Shown here: piece after piece, positions 44,333 through 56,315 of the stretch
How positions within the stretch are numbered: the stretch's first letter is position 1
Layout of the letters: each line of letters begins with the position of its first letter
NCBI RefSeq assembly: GCF_003590095.1
Contig: NC_039486.1
Coordinates: 1,550,001-1,614,000 of the forward strand
Direction of reading: 5' to 3'
Source: Trichoplusia ni
Taxonomy: Eukaryota > Arthropoda > Insecta > Lepidoptera > Noctuidae
DNA length: 64,000 nt
Translations under genes and position numbers: made by a program
Notes under the pieces: generated by a model
Told to the model about the DNA's origin: nothing
The model's database searches: none
What the model saw: the letters and a program-made list of their open reading frames with translations, nothing else

Positions 44333-47300
44333 CTGTGGAAGAAGGGGAAATCTTAGTTTGATGAAGTAGATGAATTAAAAAAGCTAAGAGACATATTTGG
44401 TTGTGTAGGAAGTTACGTTCGGCGTTTGCAGAAGGAGAGGTGACTATTGATAGATACTGTTTCGAACCGGTTTCTTGATGCTTCTTTACTTATTGGTACC
44501 ATTGCATAATAAATTGACAATATCATAAATGTTACCCCAAACAAAAAGGCTTTCATCGGTATTATTATCAAAAAACATATGTACTATAGATTTCCCAAAA
44601 ATATTTTTCAGTATCTTAACTGCCTATGACAGAGTCTTTAAACTTCTAATCACTGTTTCCGTTCATGCTCATTCAAATTTTCATTTAAACGACTCGCCTC
44701 CAAGCTGAACATCTTAAAGTATTATTCTCTTCACCGATACATCACAATTAAAAGTAGCGTGAAATGATTTACAGCGTTTGCGTGATAAATTTCCTCTCAT
44801 TTCTCTGTTAAGAAGGTAGCAAAGTTTGTTACGTCATCATCTTAATTATGAGTAGGTATAGTATTACCACCAGTTCAGAATTTGCATAATTTAAAAAAAA
44901 GTTGGTATATTGGAGAATTTCGTTGGTATCCGATAGATCTTACATGAGCTTAGTTTTTAAGCAACAGAGCAAATATTCAACTATATTATTAGTCTGACTA
45001 TAAAAATTTGATCCGCAAGAAATTTTAAGGGATGGTCTGTCGCTTCACACTTCATTACATTATCTGTCATTACGTGTTACACTTTATCATAATAAATGGA
45101 ATCGATTTCATCTCAAGCACCGTCACCGCTAAACCATGATGCATCTTCTTGCATATAGATAAAAACACTACATTTTAAATTCCGATCTTCATTCAGATAA
45201 TCATGATAAGAAGAATCCCTCATCAGAAACGCCATCCATTGCTTGTAATCCTAGAAGGTGGCTAAAACAGGAAATTTACAGCCGTCATGTAACTCGTAAC
45301 AAAGGTTCCTTACTACGACTAATTGCAATCTACAGTCCAAGCTGAGATAGCGATCGTAATTAATTAAAGGTATTTAATTCGATGAATTGATCAAGGTTCT
45401 GTGAGGTCCCACAGCTATAGGAAGTTACGGACATTGTATTCGACTGTACAACAGTACAGTCCAACACTCAGTAACTTGAAATGGGAATTCTAAGTTATTA
45501 TTCCATGGAAGTCAGTGTTGGTAATATTTTTGCATTTGCCGACGCACATTCCGTAAATACGTTTGCAGAAGGTCCAAGTAAATTATTACTCAATAGCAAA
45601 AGATTAAGCCTCAATAAATATTGAATAAATAAGCTCGACTTTAAGCAAAGCTTCACCTCACAACACGGTATCCATGCGAGTGCTTCCTTAATTCTCTTAC
45701 ATGTTCCGAATAATGAGATCGGGTTGCGGACACGACAACTGATCTTAAACGTATTTAAGAAGAAATAAACACCCTGTTGGCTTAAGAAAAAATAACTATA
45801 AACGCAAAATTGACCTTTTCGAGAGCTCATTAAAAAAATAAACAGTCTAAATACAACCGAACGATGATAAATGAGTACTGGACGTGTGAGAAATAAATCA
45901 ACTCGCTTCACTGACGGTAGTCACACAATACTGGGCCCGAAAATTCAATAGCAATAAGGTAACAAGCGACAAATTGCCTCTGTAGGTGTTAAGTGGCAAA
46001 ATAAAAATATAACAACATCAAAGATAATTAGCCTGAAATCATCTTTTTCTCTTTTACCTCGGCTATATTACGTACGTGACATTGGCTCTTGATTAATTGC
46101 ATCCACGTCGAACGCTAAGATAAATTGTTCCCACACATGCTAAAGGAGTTTCAACTCAGACAAGTTAATGGTAAGGTTCAAATTACTTTGTGATTTATGA
46201 GATCGCGAAACGGTGTTAGTTTTAGCGATTCCGCTAATGGCTTCATTCTTGTATCTTGTCTTATTAACATTGTTGGTCAATCATTGATATAAATTGCTTT
46301 AGTATTGAGACGTTTAGATAATCATTTTAATGTTACATAACAGGTAATATCGGCACTAAATGTAAAAGAAACTGATCATCTATCTAATTTTCTTTATTGG
46401 GTTTGAAATTTATTGAAACCATTTCAAGGTATAGGCACTATATCATGCGGTCAGTAAATCTTATTGCAGAAAAGGTTTCCTTGTAATTTATTATTGATCG
46501 TTCGTATCACATTTTTTGCTTGAATATTTATCATGTTTACACGTTCTTTATATACCTATTAACAATGTTGACTGATGAATGGTCCTGTTGCCTTACCCCA
46601 TACCGTATCCTTTGTATTCTCGTGAGCATCATATCGATGTTCAGTGCCACCAACAATTCACCGTTTCAATTTAAGCCTCCATGAATGCGAAGCAAAAATA
46701 AAATGACTTCTTCAATATCGTGCACCATCATCCGAAAACGCAATGATCCCCGACTTTCACCCGATACAACCTAATTAAACCTTAGAAAGCTTTTGTTTAA
46801 AACATTTACTTTTATTCAGATCATTAAGGGGACACGCAACGTTCTCAGAAACATTTGTACAGATCCCCGAAACAGATGAGCTTACTTTATTATTATTGAG
46901 AATACGATTCCATTGCTGATTGATGCGCTCCGCGTTGCATGCAAACTCTCGTACTAGGGACGATTCTTGGACCAAACCTGTCCAGATGGACGGATATTTT
47001 TCTGGGATTTATTTTAATGTTCATTTTATATCTGATCAAGGTAAAACTGTCAATAATATATTGGCTTTATAATTAGGACATTGAGTGATCATTGTGATCG
47101 GGGAGGTATTAAGGGACTTAATAAAGATGGTGATGGTTTTTTTTTGTTTACATGATGCATTTTTTAAATTTGATTCAATTCCAAATTTATCGATTAATAC
47201 GGCACATACACGTGAATCTCAAGAAAGAAGATCGACAGAAGAAATGAGAATTGTGATACATTTTTATAATGCTGTTATCTTAAAAATAAGTTCAGTATTT

Positions 47301-50300
47301 CTGGATTTACCAATCTCGTCTCAATGGTAAATACTTTTTACTCCGCAATACTATTTACCGAACATCTTCAGTTTCCAATACACAAACAGTCGTAACGACC
47401 TCACATTTTAGTTTTTAATGAAGAGATCTTTGATAAGTCGTTACCTTACGATACTGCCACACACGATGACCCTTTCTCAACTAAAGTGATTTTGTAATCT
47501 TTAGTATCTTCATTTAAAACGGTTGTGACTTTGATAACTTGTTTTATGTGATATAAAAGTGACATTTTTTGAATTCACTTAACGTCAGCTGTATCGTTTG
47601 ATGAGAGTTATTGTCGATTTCATCTGAGAAAGAGGAAGCATGTATAATTTGACTCTCGATCGACATTATCGTCATGTAGTTAATTGGTATTCATTAAAAC
47701 GATTGGAAGATATGAATTTATAACATTATTAAAAAATATTTCACATTTCCCATATCATAAATTGTACAATTCATCTCCATTTTTTATATTGTCTCCTCAG
47801 CTCTTTACTAAATGGGATCGCTCCACATACTTCGAAATATGAACGTTCGAGATAAGGGCCGTGGTCGTTCTGCGACACTGGGTTTTATATTTAAAATTTC
47901 TTTCACTGACAACGACCCAATCGGCTACCTCAGTAAGGTAGATAAGAGTGCCAACAATGAGATTTATTACACACTCCATCCAATACTTGACACTTTAAAA
48001 ATGTTGAGTTCAAACTGTTGGGGATATCTCAATTAGTGACTTTTATGTGCCGCTAATGTTCAGATTATTAATCGGAGGGATCTCATCCGAAGGAAAGCAC
48101 GATCGAAAAATATTTTAGCACTTCCAGAAAATGATCTCGAAATTTCGTTTTTTTTTTTTAGTTTTTGTTAGTAATTATATATGCGAAGCATGAGCTTCCG
48201 TGAAAGATGGAGACGCAATTCTAGCACAAGTAGCCTCTTCCTAGAATGCGTTGAGTAAACTTGTCAAAACTAAAGACACATAAATTCCAGTAAAAAAGGG
48301 GGAAAAAACTGAGGTAAGCACCACAATTCTCCATGTCCCCAAGCATCCGTAAATTCAAACACGAGTTATTTAAATTCAACTTACGCATTCGACTGGCTCA
48401 TCTAAATAAAGCGAACATCTGCCTTGTTTACTTTAAAACTAAAAAAGGCATAAAATAAAATGATTTGTAACAAAAATAATAAAGAAATTCTTACTCAGTT
48501 CGGCCGTTGGTAAAGGACATTGTAATTCAACCTGATTGGCACACAATAATGGTATCAAACATAAACCATTTAAAAATTGTCTGAGATAAAAGTAAAAAGG
48601 CGATCGGACGACAGTGGTGTAAGGAGCAAATAAACTTTTCAGAGGACAATACCTGGCCTGGACTGCCGAGGATTTGTAGTGCCATTAGTTCAACAGCGAC
48701 AGCTTTATACCAGTGAAATCCGAACTCTATACCGAAGCAATAAAGTCCAGAATAAACTTGAAATAACTTGCGGATAATTAAAAAATGAATCAGAAATTGT
48801 GACCTGCATACTTGGGGACTATCACTTTCTTTTGTAATTGTTTTTAATTGATGACATTTAGGGCGAAACTTTAAAAGTATATTTCTTGAGGTTTTACTTT
48901 CTGTCCTCGGAGTAAATGGCTTGTGCCCGAAACATCAGAAAATGATAATCATTTTTTGAAATTTGAAGCTTATTGAACTACTACCACTTATTAATTAAGG
49001 TAAAAAATAAAAACTTTCGAGTTATTGTTGTGTGAGAAAAACAACAGCGAAACGGTGTCCTCCACATAACAGGAATTGCAGTTCGATACCAGAAATGTTA
49101 AAATAAACGATTTTCTTCGTCAGTTCATCGCTTATTTCTTTAATTGAAGGCGCGGTCTCGCGTTGGCCTTTACCTTCTGTTTCATTAAACATTTCATTGT
49201 CCCAACAATTTATATCTCAGCTTTATTTTAAAGAATTAAAAGGAACGATATTATTGTTTTTAGCAATTCTCCATTCTGTATCTGTGTGGAAATCTGATGC
49301 TTTTGTTTTGAGAATGTTATCCTTTTTTAAATAGATTGGATTCTCAAGTTTTTTCTATTTAGCTGCTGGTATTTTAGTATTGACTGTAATGGAAGTTTTT
49401 ATAGTGTTAAGAGAACCGAAGTTACTGCATTACTTCGCGCGAAGCTAACGATTTATGGCCTTAAAGTACCTATACTGTTTAAACCTCCACTATTTTCTTC
49501 ATCAATGTGCTGAACATTCTTCTAAACATTTTTTAAAAACTTTTGCAAGCCTTAGCGATTTTCCTGACTTACGTCATTACCTTGATCAGATTCTATACAA
49601 AATGTTTAAAGTATATTAAAGTTATCGTCGTTGTGGGAGTGAGTCAAGAGGATAAATATGTAATTTTATGGTGCGCATGGGCACGTGACGTGCGCGACGA
49701 GGCAACAGGGTGCGCGGGAGTTGGCAACTTAACTTGTGGAAAGGATCGATGGGTATATAAACTATGATTATGTTTACATGCTGTTTTGCAGTTATTGTTT
49801 CTAGATTATTCTGACACATTGAATTCAATAGAAATTGATAAGAATAGTTGCATATATCACTCAAAAACTACAGGTCAAAAAAACTTGTATTAACGAGTGC
49901 TAGCTAAAAATACCTTAGAGAGATGCTAAAGACTATTCCTGTATACCAGCAAGAAATCACACAATTCTCAACTCTAATAACATAATAGGTTTTAGGAATG
50001 TTCGATTTACTGTTGCAATCACATTTTATTAATACCAGAATTAACTATGTAATTAACGAAATGTTATTAAACAGTTAATCACTCAATAACAAACAATTTT
50101 ACAGTTGCTGGTTGTGAAGTGTCAAGGCATGTCAACAGTGTGTGTGAATGTATTTGCGGAAGGGATACTCGACACTTGACACCTGAGACTTGATAGCCGG
50201 TGTGTCGAGTTTGTGCGGTGTCATGCGTACGTTGCGGTCAGGCCGTGAACATCGATGAGCTTTGAAACTTTCTATTGTTTCATTTATGAAAAGAAAAAAT

Positions 50301-50438
50301 ATTTAATTGATTTGTTGCGTAATTTTATTATTATTCGTATTTTTAGACTATAATTCGCTATAACTAAGGCTCCAGTGTGAGTGCATGAAAAAAAAGATTA
50401 CTGTTTTTAGGTTAATATTGAAAAGGGTATTTTTTAAG

Positions 50439-50690
50439 CTTCCGTAGGTGTGAATAGAACCCTATTACAAAAGCTACACTGTGTGTCACTGTCACCACGT
50501 TGTATATCTTGAACCGTTTTGGTAAGACAGTTGTATAGTAGCAGTGACAGTCATAACAGAAAAAATAGTTTGAGCAACGTTTGATTCAGTCATAAATTTG
50601 ATGGGTGACCATTTTTTTGAGCAAACTTGTTTTCCTTTGGGCTATTTTGCACAGTTATAAGTGAGTTGACTCAGACTCGAATTTGACCGT
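50439..50690 (+). repeat. 5S-core dispersed repeat, clearest 5S-like segment
   Basis: Blocks as at 36376: AACCCTATTACAAAAGC, TATCTTGAACCGTTTTGG, then GAGCAACGTTTGATTCAGTC followed by ATAAATTTGATGGGTGACCA. The latter two align with GTTAAGCAACGTCGG...GTCAGTACTTGGATGGGTGACC of animal 5S rRNA. The end is GACTCAGACTCGAATTTG. Confidence 0.75.
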
Positions 50691-52974
50691 AACCACTATT
50701 ATGTGGCATTCGGAGTATTATTTAACTTCTGTCATCAATTGTACTGTGTGTGTAAACACTTCTGTGTTTAAATGTATATTGGTTAGGTCAGAATTATTTA
50801 CAGTAAAAAATGTTGTTGGCAAAGTCTTGTAAAATGTCGGTTGAATTCAGTTTTTCTCAAATATCGAGTTTCTTTCACCTTTAAGAGGCGTCAACGAGTG
50901 ACAAAGTTGGTTTGGGTTTAAAATTAAAAAATATATTACGACATTTATTCGAATTGAGCTTAAAGCTTTGTAATATTAAGTGTTTGCGATTTTGAAATTG
51001 AGGTTTCGAATAAAGTGTTACTTTTGGTAAATGATTTTATTTACAAACTGTGGTAGGTAGGGTTGTACCTAAGAGTCATCATATTTTAAGATTTTTTTTC
51101 TGTTAAAATTACGTCATAAAAATGCATGTTGACTTTGGTACTTAGTAAACTCGTAATCAATGTTATTTACTCTTATATTTTACTGCCAGCGAACATGCTG
51201 ATTGATCATCAAATAAATTATCGTACCGAAGAATTTAAAAATACATATCACATTATAGGATTTGTCACACCTCTAAATTTTGTGACATTTTAAAAATTAT
51301 GACCTCTGTGTGGGCGATCCGATGTTATTATTTTAAACGACTTGCATTTTATAGTTTAATAATGATCATAAATGCGAAATTGTTATCAAGTTTGTTACAA
51401 ATTATTTCAGGTTATAATTCTGAATAACAATGTTGATATTTTAAGTCCATATTCTAAAACGGGTCGGGAGCAAATGTTATTATTAATAAGAGGTTCTGAG
51501 GATATACTTTCAAATCGTAATAAATGTTACATATTTTAGTTGAAATTACTTCAGCTACAAAGTAAATACTATTTATTTTATAGAGCAACTTTTAAAAGAT
51601 CTCTAGACTACCGCTCACTCAACTACATATTTATAGATAATGAGGATTTAGTTAAACGTTGGAGGTATACATTAGCATTTCTTTTATAATATAAAGGCAA
51701 AGGTAAACTAAAATTTGCTTTGACACGTAAACAGATCCACAAGGCACGCCTAGTGTGTCATGTATTTAAATAATATGCAAAATCTATCTCGGTTTCTTTT
51801 GATATCCATTTTATTATTCAAGTTTTGTAACACAACAATACGACCTATCAATAAACGTAGCAAACTAAATATAAATTTTTCAAACATTTTATTTCATTTT
51901 TATTAATAAAAATATGCTTAATTACACCAGACTTCCCGCAGTGATTTTATTCACGAAAACTCATCGGAATCAAGATGGCGTTTATATAAACATTTTTTTA
52001 ACAATTATTTTGACTTTTACAATCAATAACTTAAGAGAACTGATTCAATTTGCTTAAAAAATATATTTTACGAGCGTCACTCATGTAAAATAGTTTAACT
52101 AAGTTTCTAAAAATGGGTATAGTGCGAAATATAATAATTGGAACATTTTACAGCTTTTAAATTGGATCGTTATAATTAATTTATTCGTTAAACAAGGTTT
52201 ATTATGCTCTACATTATATTTAAAGAGTCTAGTTAATGCATGATCACAAATTACATAATATTACTTGCGATTAAATTATTATCTATAATTTTTATCCTTA
52301 CGTTTACAAGGAGCCAAAATCAGGCACTAATTGTGAAAAGTCTTTTAGAGATGTATGGGATATCGACTACGATGAAAGTATTAAAAAAATACAGTTAACA
52401 AATTACTCAAAGAAACAGTACCCTCGCAATAACAATTACTTTAACGCAACTACGTAATATTAAACCTTAATTTCATGGCCCCATAATGCAGTAGGGCCAT
52501 AAAGCCAGCGTGTACCGACCGCACTAACTCTTACAACGGTGAAGCGAATTATCTTAATGTGGTTCAAAAAGTGATGAGACATACACCGCTAATTGACACG
52601 CGGCTGTGTTTCCGAAATCACTGGGGTTTGGTACAAGTGATGAGAGGATTGCGGTTTTCTGATAGTGAAACTTCGAATAAAATATGTAGACGTCATTTAT
52701 TTTATCAGACTTCAATAAAACTTATAAAAGAATTTGTGCTTCTTAAATATCTTAAAATCTGTAGTTGTAGACTTCAAAATCTCTACTAATTGAAGTCATG
52801 GATATTGAATATGGATCGGAACAATATATTTTGTAAAAAAAATACAGATGGTATTGTACGGTTCTCAATCTTAATCTCAAACTCAGCAAAAAATTATAAT
52901 GAGGACTTCTAAATAAATACATATCACAGGCTAATTATTATATCTAAACACATGGAAAATAATCGCTCATTACT

Positions 52975-53035
52975 TGTAGTGGGTCGGAATCGAACTCTGG
53001 CAATCGAACTCTAACCACACGACCAAAAAGCCAGT
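52975..53035 (-). repeat. Degenerate SINE fragment
   Basis: GTGGGTCGGAATCGAACTCT and AACTCTAACCACACGACCA look like the complement of a B box and a tRNA-like head. It is strongly decayed. Confidence 0.4.
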
Positions 53036-54483
53036 CAAATAAAAAACGCCATCTTTTATAAGGCCTGTTTCCGCTATCACTTATAACTCAAACACCATTT
53101 ATTGTAATAGCTAGGGCGAACTTATAACATTCGTCTATTTGAGGCGCTACGGATCATCGCGGCGATTTGAAAGTCACTTGCATTACATTGTATTGGTAAG
53201 ACAGTTATTTACTCCACATTTTCTATGAGAGTTATTGAAAGAAATGGGCGCATTAATGTTCAATTGTGTTTTACCCTTTAATGTCGAGTGTATGGCCTGA
53301 GTTGTGGGTTTTATAGACGGATTAAATCAGTCTTACACTAAGTTGTATGTCAATTGTCACTTTAGGATAGTTAAAAAGGTTTTATTATTTATTTATCCAA
53401 ATTAAAAGATTTTACAAAAGGAAAAAAGTCATTTTACTTCATGGAACATAAAAATTTTTAATTATAATCACACAGACTAAATTAGAGGTTTTGACTGTCA
53501 AGTAAAATGTAGGCAGAAATAGACATTGAAAACAATTTTAGACCAAGATCTGTAAGACAAAAGCCTTTTTAATCCGAAAACTAATAAGCCAAAACTTCAA
53601 CCAGCAAAATGTTACATAAAAAATATATTTCGAGACGAGCTAACATGACGACAAGAAAAACTACCGGTGCGACCAGTTATGAAAATGAAGGTTGGCGTGT
53701 GGGTAGCGGCCGCGGTTTCCGAAGGAATATGGCTGACGGACTAAGATGGTGGTCAGATATTAAGCTAATGGAGGAATGGCTTTCATTGATTAGCGAGCCT
53801 TCTGATGGTGTTTGGGAATTTGACTGTAGATGGGGTTTTGTCATTGGAAAATGATGAAAGAAAAAAAAAATGTCAAAAATAAAAGTAGGTCGCGATGGTT
53901 ATGACTGACAAATTGGATATCTAAGGTGATTCTTTACATCCTATCTTTAACTTACTGAAGTAACCACAAAAAAAATCAGGGTCAAAAGTCCGTTGCGTAA
54001 TATAATAATGCGTATTATTCTCTCTGTGTCTTTCAATTATAAGCGATTTTTAAAGAAACTTAGGTTGTCGAAGGGCCCATATTTTGAAAATAGGGAAATT
54101 AATAAAAGTCATTATCATAATTAGGTTGTTGAAGACCTCATACTTCGACGATTATCACCAGAAATTATTAAAAGTAATTATGAACAATTCAGCATTAAAA
54201 AATACAGGTACATCTCTTTGACCACCATGAATGATTAGACCTTTAATTTGTAAAAGAAATTCTTAATAACCATTAAAATTCGAAGAATCTGTCTAATGAT
54301 TTGGACTCAAACCAGTCTGTTGCGCAACGCTTATATAATATAATCTCTATAGATAAATGCGACAGTAATGCGATACAGATTATTTGTTAATCGCCGATTT
54401 AACTGTACTTTAGATTAACTAGTTTTTTTGTGAGAATTATTTAACTTTTTGTTTACTTGTTATAGCTTAATGTTCCTATTTCA

Positions 54484-54764
54484 TTAGGGTATCGTGCATA
54501 AATGGTTAAAATGGATTAAATATTAATAAGGATGCGGTGCTTTGCTGTCCGTCTGTCAGCATGATGTATCTCATGAATTAACTATGAAATTGTAATTTTG
54601 CACAGATTATGTGTTTCTGTTGTCGCATTAACAGTAATTAGTTAATTACAGGTTAAGCAATTATCGCTAAGGCCAGTGATTTGATAGGAGATGAAAGTTG
54701 TTGTTAACTAACCTTTTTTTTGACGGAACCCTCAGAGTCGCGAGTTCAACTCTCTCTTGACTAG
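54484..54764 (+). repeat. 5S-core dispersed repeat, diverged copy
   Basis: TTAGGGTATCGTGCATAAAT, GCTGTCCGTCTGTCAGCATG, GTATCTCATGAATTAACTAT, then GGTTAAGCAATTATCGC (5S-like) and GGAACCCTCAGAGTCGCGAG at the end. Same block order as 36376. Confidence 0.65.
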
Positions 54765-55231
54765 TATATTTTTTTAAGAATGTCTATAAGTGTCAGATTA
54801 ATTTGATTTAGTTTTAATTAGGTTGTCATTATTGACGTTCTTAAAAAGTTAAAGTCAACACTTGTTTGTTTGGCAATTATTTCTCACAGTTCTTATTGGT
54901 CTAGAGTCGCCAATAGACGAATATAATATATGATTAACAGCTTTATTGCAAATAGATTAAAGTTGATTTTTATATATCGGTAAAATTGTATCATCGAAGT
55001 CCTTGTAAATTAATAAACGATAGGTATTCTTATGCAATGTTTTCTTTGATGAAGCGGTGAAGTTTTTGACCTTTGAAGTATGTTTTCTAGACACACATCA
55101 TAGTATGAGGGCAATTAAAAACGTTTACACAATGTAGAATAGTTTTAGAAAAGTTTACAATTGAACAGCGGTATCTTCTTCCATCTGTGGGACACTTCAT
55201 TTATTTAGGTTTTTTAAGTAAGTATTCTAGC

Positions 55232-55408
55232 TTTTTTAAAAATGACTCCCGCAGTGCGGAATTTAATCCTTGGGTCTCGGGAGTCAGTCCCAGGACAAGG
55301 ATTCGTGTATCACACAAATGTTTCACCTACGCGGGGATCGAACCCGCGACACGACGCGCGCAGTATGTTTGGCGTGGTAACCTCAACCACTGGGCTATCT
55401 ATGCAGTC
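55232..55408 (-). repeat. tRNA-derived SINE, well preserved
   Basis: The complement of a B box (GGGGATCGAACCCGCGACAC) and of an A-box head (GGTAACCTCAACCACTGGGC) are clear. The body (CAGTCCCAGGACAAGGATTC, AAATGACTCCCGCAG) mirrors the plus copy at 34588. Confidence 0.7.
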
Positions 55409-55784
55409 GGAATTAATTCTTCATAAACAACATCTAGAATATTTTTTCATACGACTTCCCACATGGTGCACATACAAGAATTTCATAGGCCGGGCGAGTA
55501 CACGGGGCACCATTAGTGCTATCGCATTATTCAATACTTGGTATAAATCTCCCTAATGCCCCTATATCTTATAAATCTTTAGCTTTCTGCTTAATTAGAA
55601 TCAGTCGCGAAGTAACCAGCCACTGGATGCGGCATTTTAATATATTTAAATTTGTTACCAAAGTTAATAGTTGCTGGTAGCATAATTTTCATTACTGTGA
55701 AACTTGGCGTTGTAACTTCATAAAGAGGGTTTTGGAATGAGACGTTATGTTACGTTATAGCTTATTGTAAACATGTTATTTTTT

Positions 55785-55932
55785 GACGGAGCAGGCAGAT
55801 ATTTTGTAGCAACCACTATCCTCGACCCTTATCTTATTTTGTCGTTCTCGTAGCAACAAAATTGCATCATCTGTGAAAATTTCAATTGTCTAGCTATCAC
55901 GGTTCATTCCTTAGCGCCTGGTGACAAACATA
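55785..55932 (-). repeat. 5S-core dispersed repeat, left part, minus orientation
   Basis: On the plus strand ATCTGTGAAAATTTCAATTG and TCTAGCTATCACGGTTCATT are exact complements of the TGAACCGTGATAGCTAGA... block of the family. The 5S-like part is missing. Confidence 0.65.
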
Positions 55933-56170
55933 TTATATGATTCTGTTTTTATCATTTAGGAATGTAACACTAAATGAGCAAACAAGTGCAGACATAATAG
56001 TAATAACAGCTAAATTTCAAGCTAGTTCAATTTAATATAAACGATTATAAGAGAAACGATACATTTTAAACTGCTCAATATACCACATCCACAACCATTT
56101 CTTCATTGTTCCATGATTCCACAATGAAACATTACACCGCCGTATGAGGGATGGCGTGCAGCCATACGCG

Positions 56171-56184
56171 GTCGCCATGGCAAC
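56171..56184. promoter_or_regulatory. X-box (RFX-type) motif
   Basis: GTCGCCATGGCAAC fits the RFX X-box consensus GTHNCC-AT-RGNAAC as an imperfect inverted repeat. It lies in a GC-balanced patch (about 56125-56200). Position is intronic to ds. Function is untested. Confidence 0.3.
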
Positions 56185-56260
56185 CAGAATCGCCATAATG
56201 TAATAGTATCAATGGTAATTTACATGCTCATCTTGCCTCAATTACCAGTAGGAGTAGATC

Positions 56261-56315
56261 TGTGTTTGTGTGCGTGTGCAATTGTATGTCATTGTGTATG
56301 CGTGTGTGTGTGTGA
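56261..56315 (+). repeat. Impure GT microsatellite
   Basis: Runs of TG/GT with interruptions (TGTGTTTGTGTGCGTGTG, GCGTGTGTGTGTGTG). Simple sequence repeat. Confidence 0.85.

Noticed and set aside
45498..45911. 137-codon minus-strand ORF in the long ds intron
   Set aside because: No recognisable domain, no cadherin motif and no convincing splice sites; it does not join to the ds frame.
50568..50620. Possible 5S rRNA gene
   Set aside because: Only the 3' half of 5S is resembled, it is diverged, and it is embedded in a dispersed repeat.
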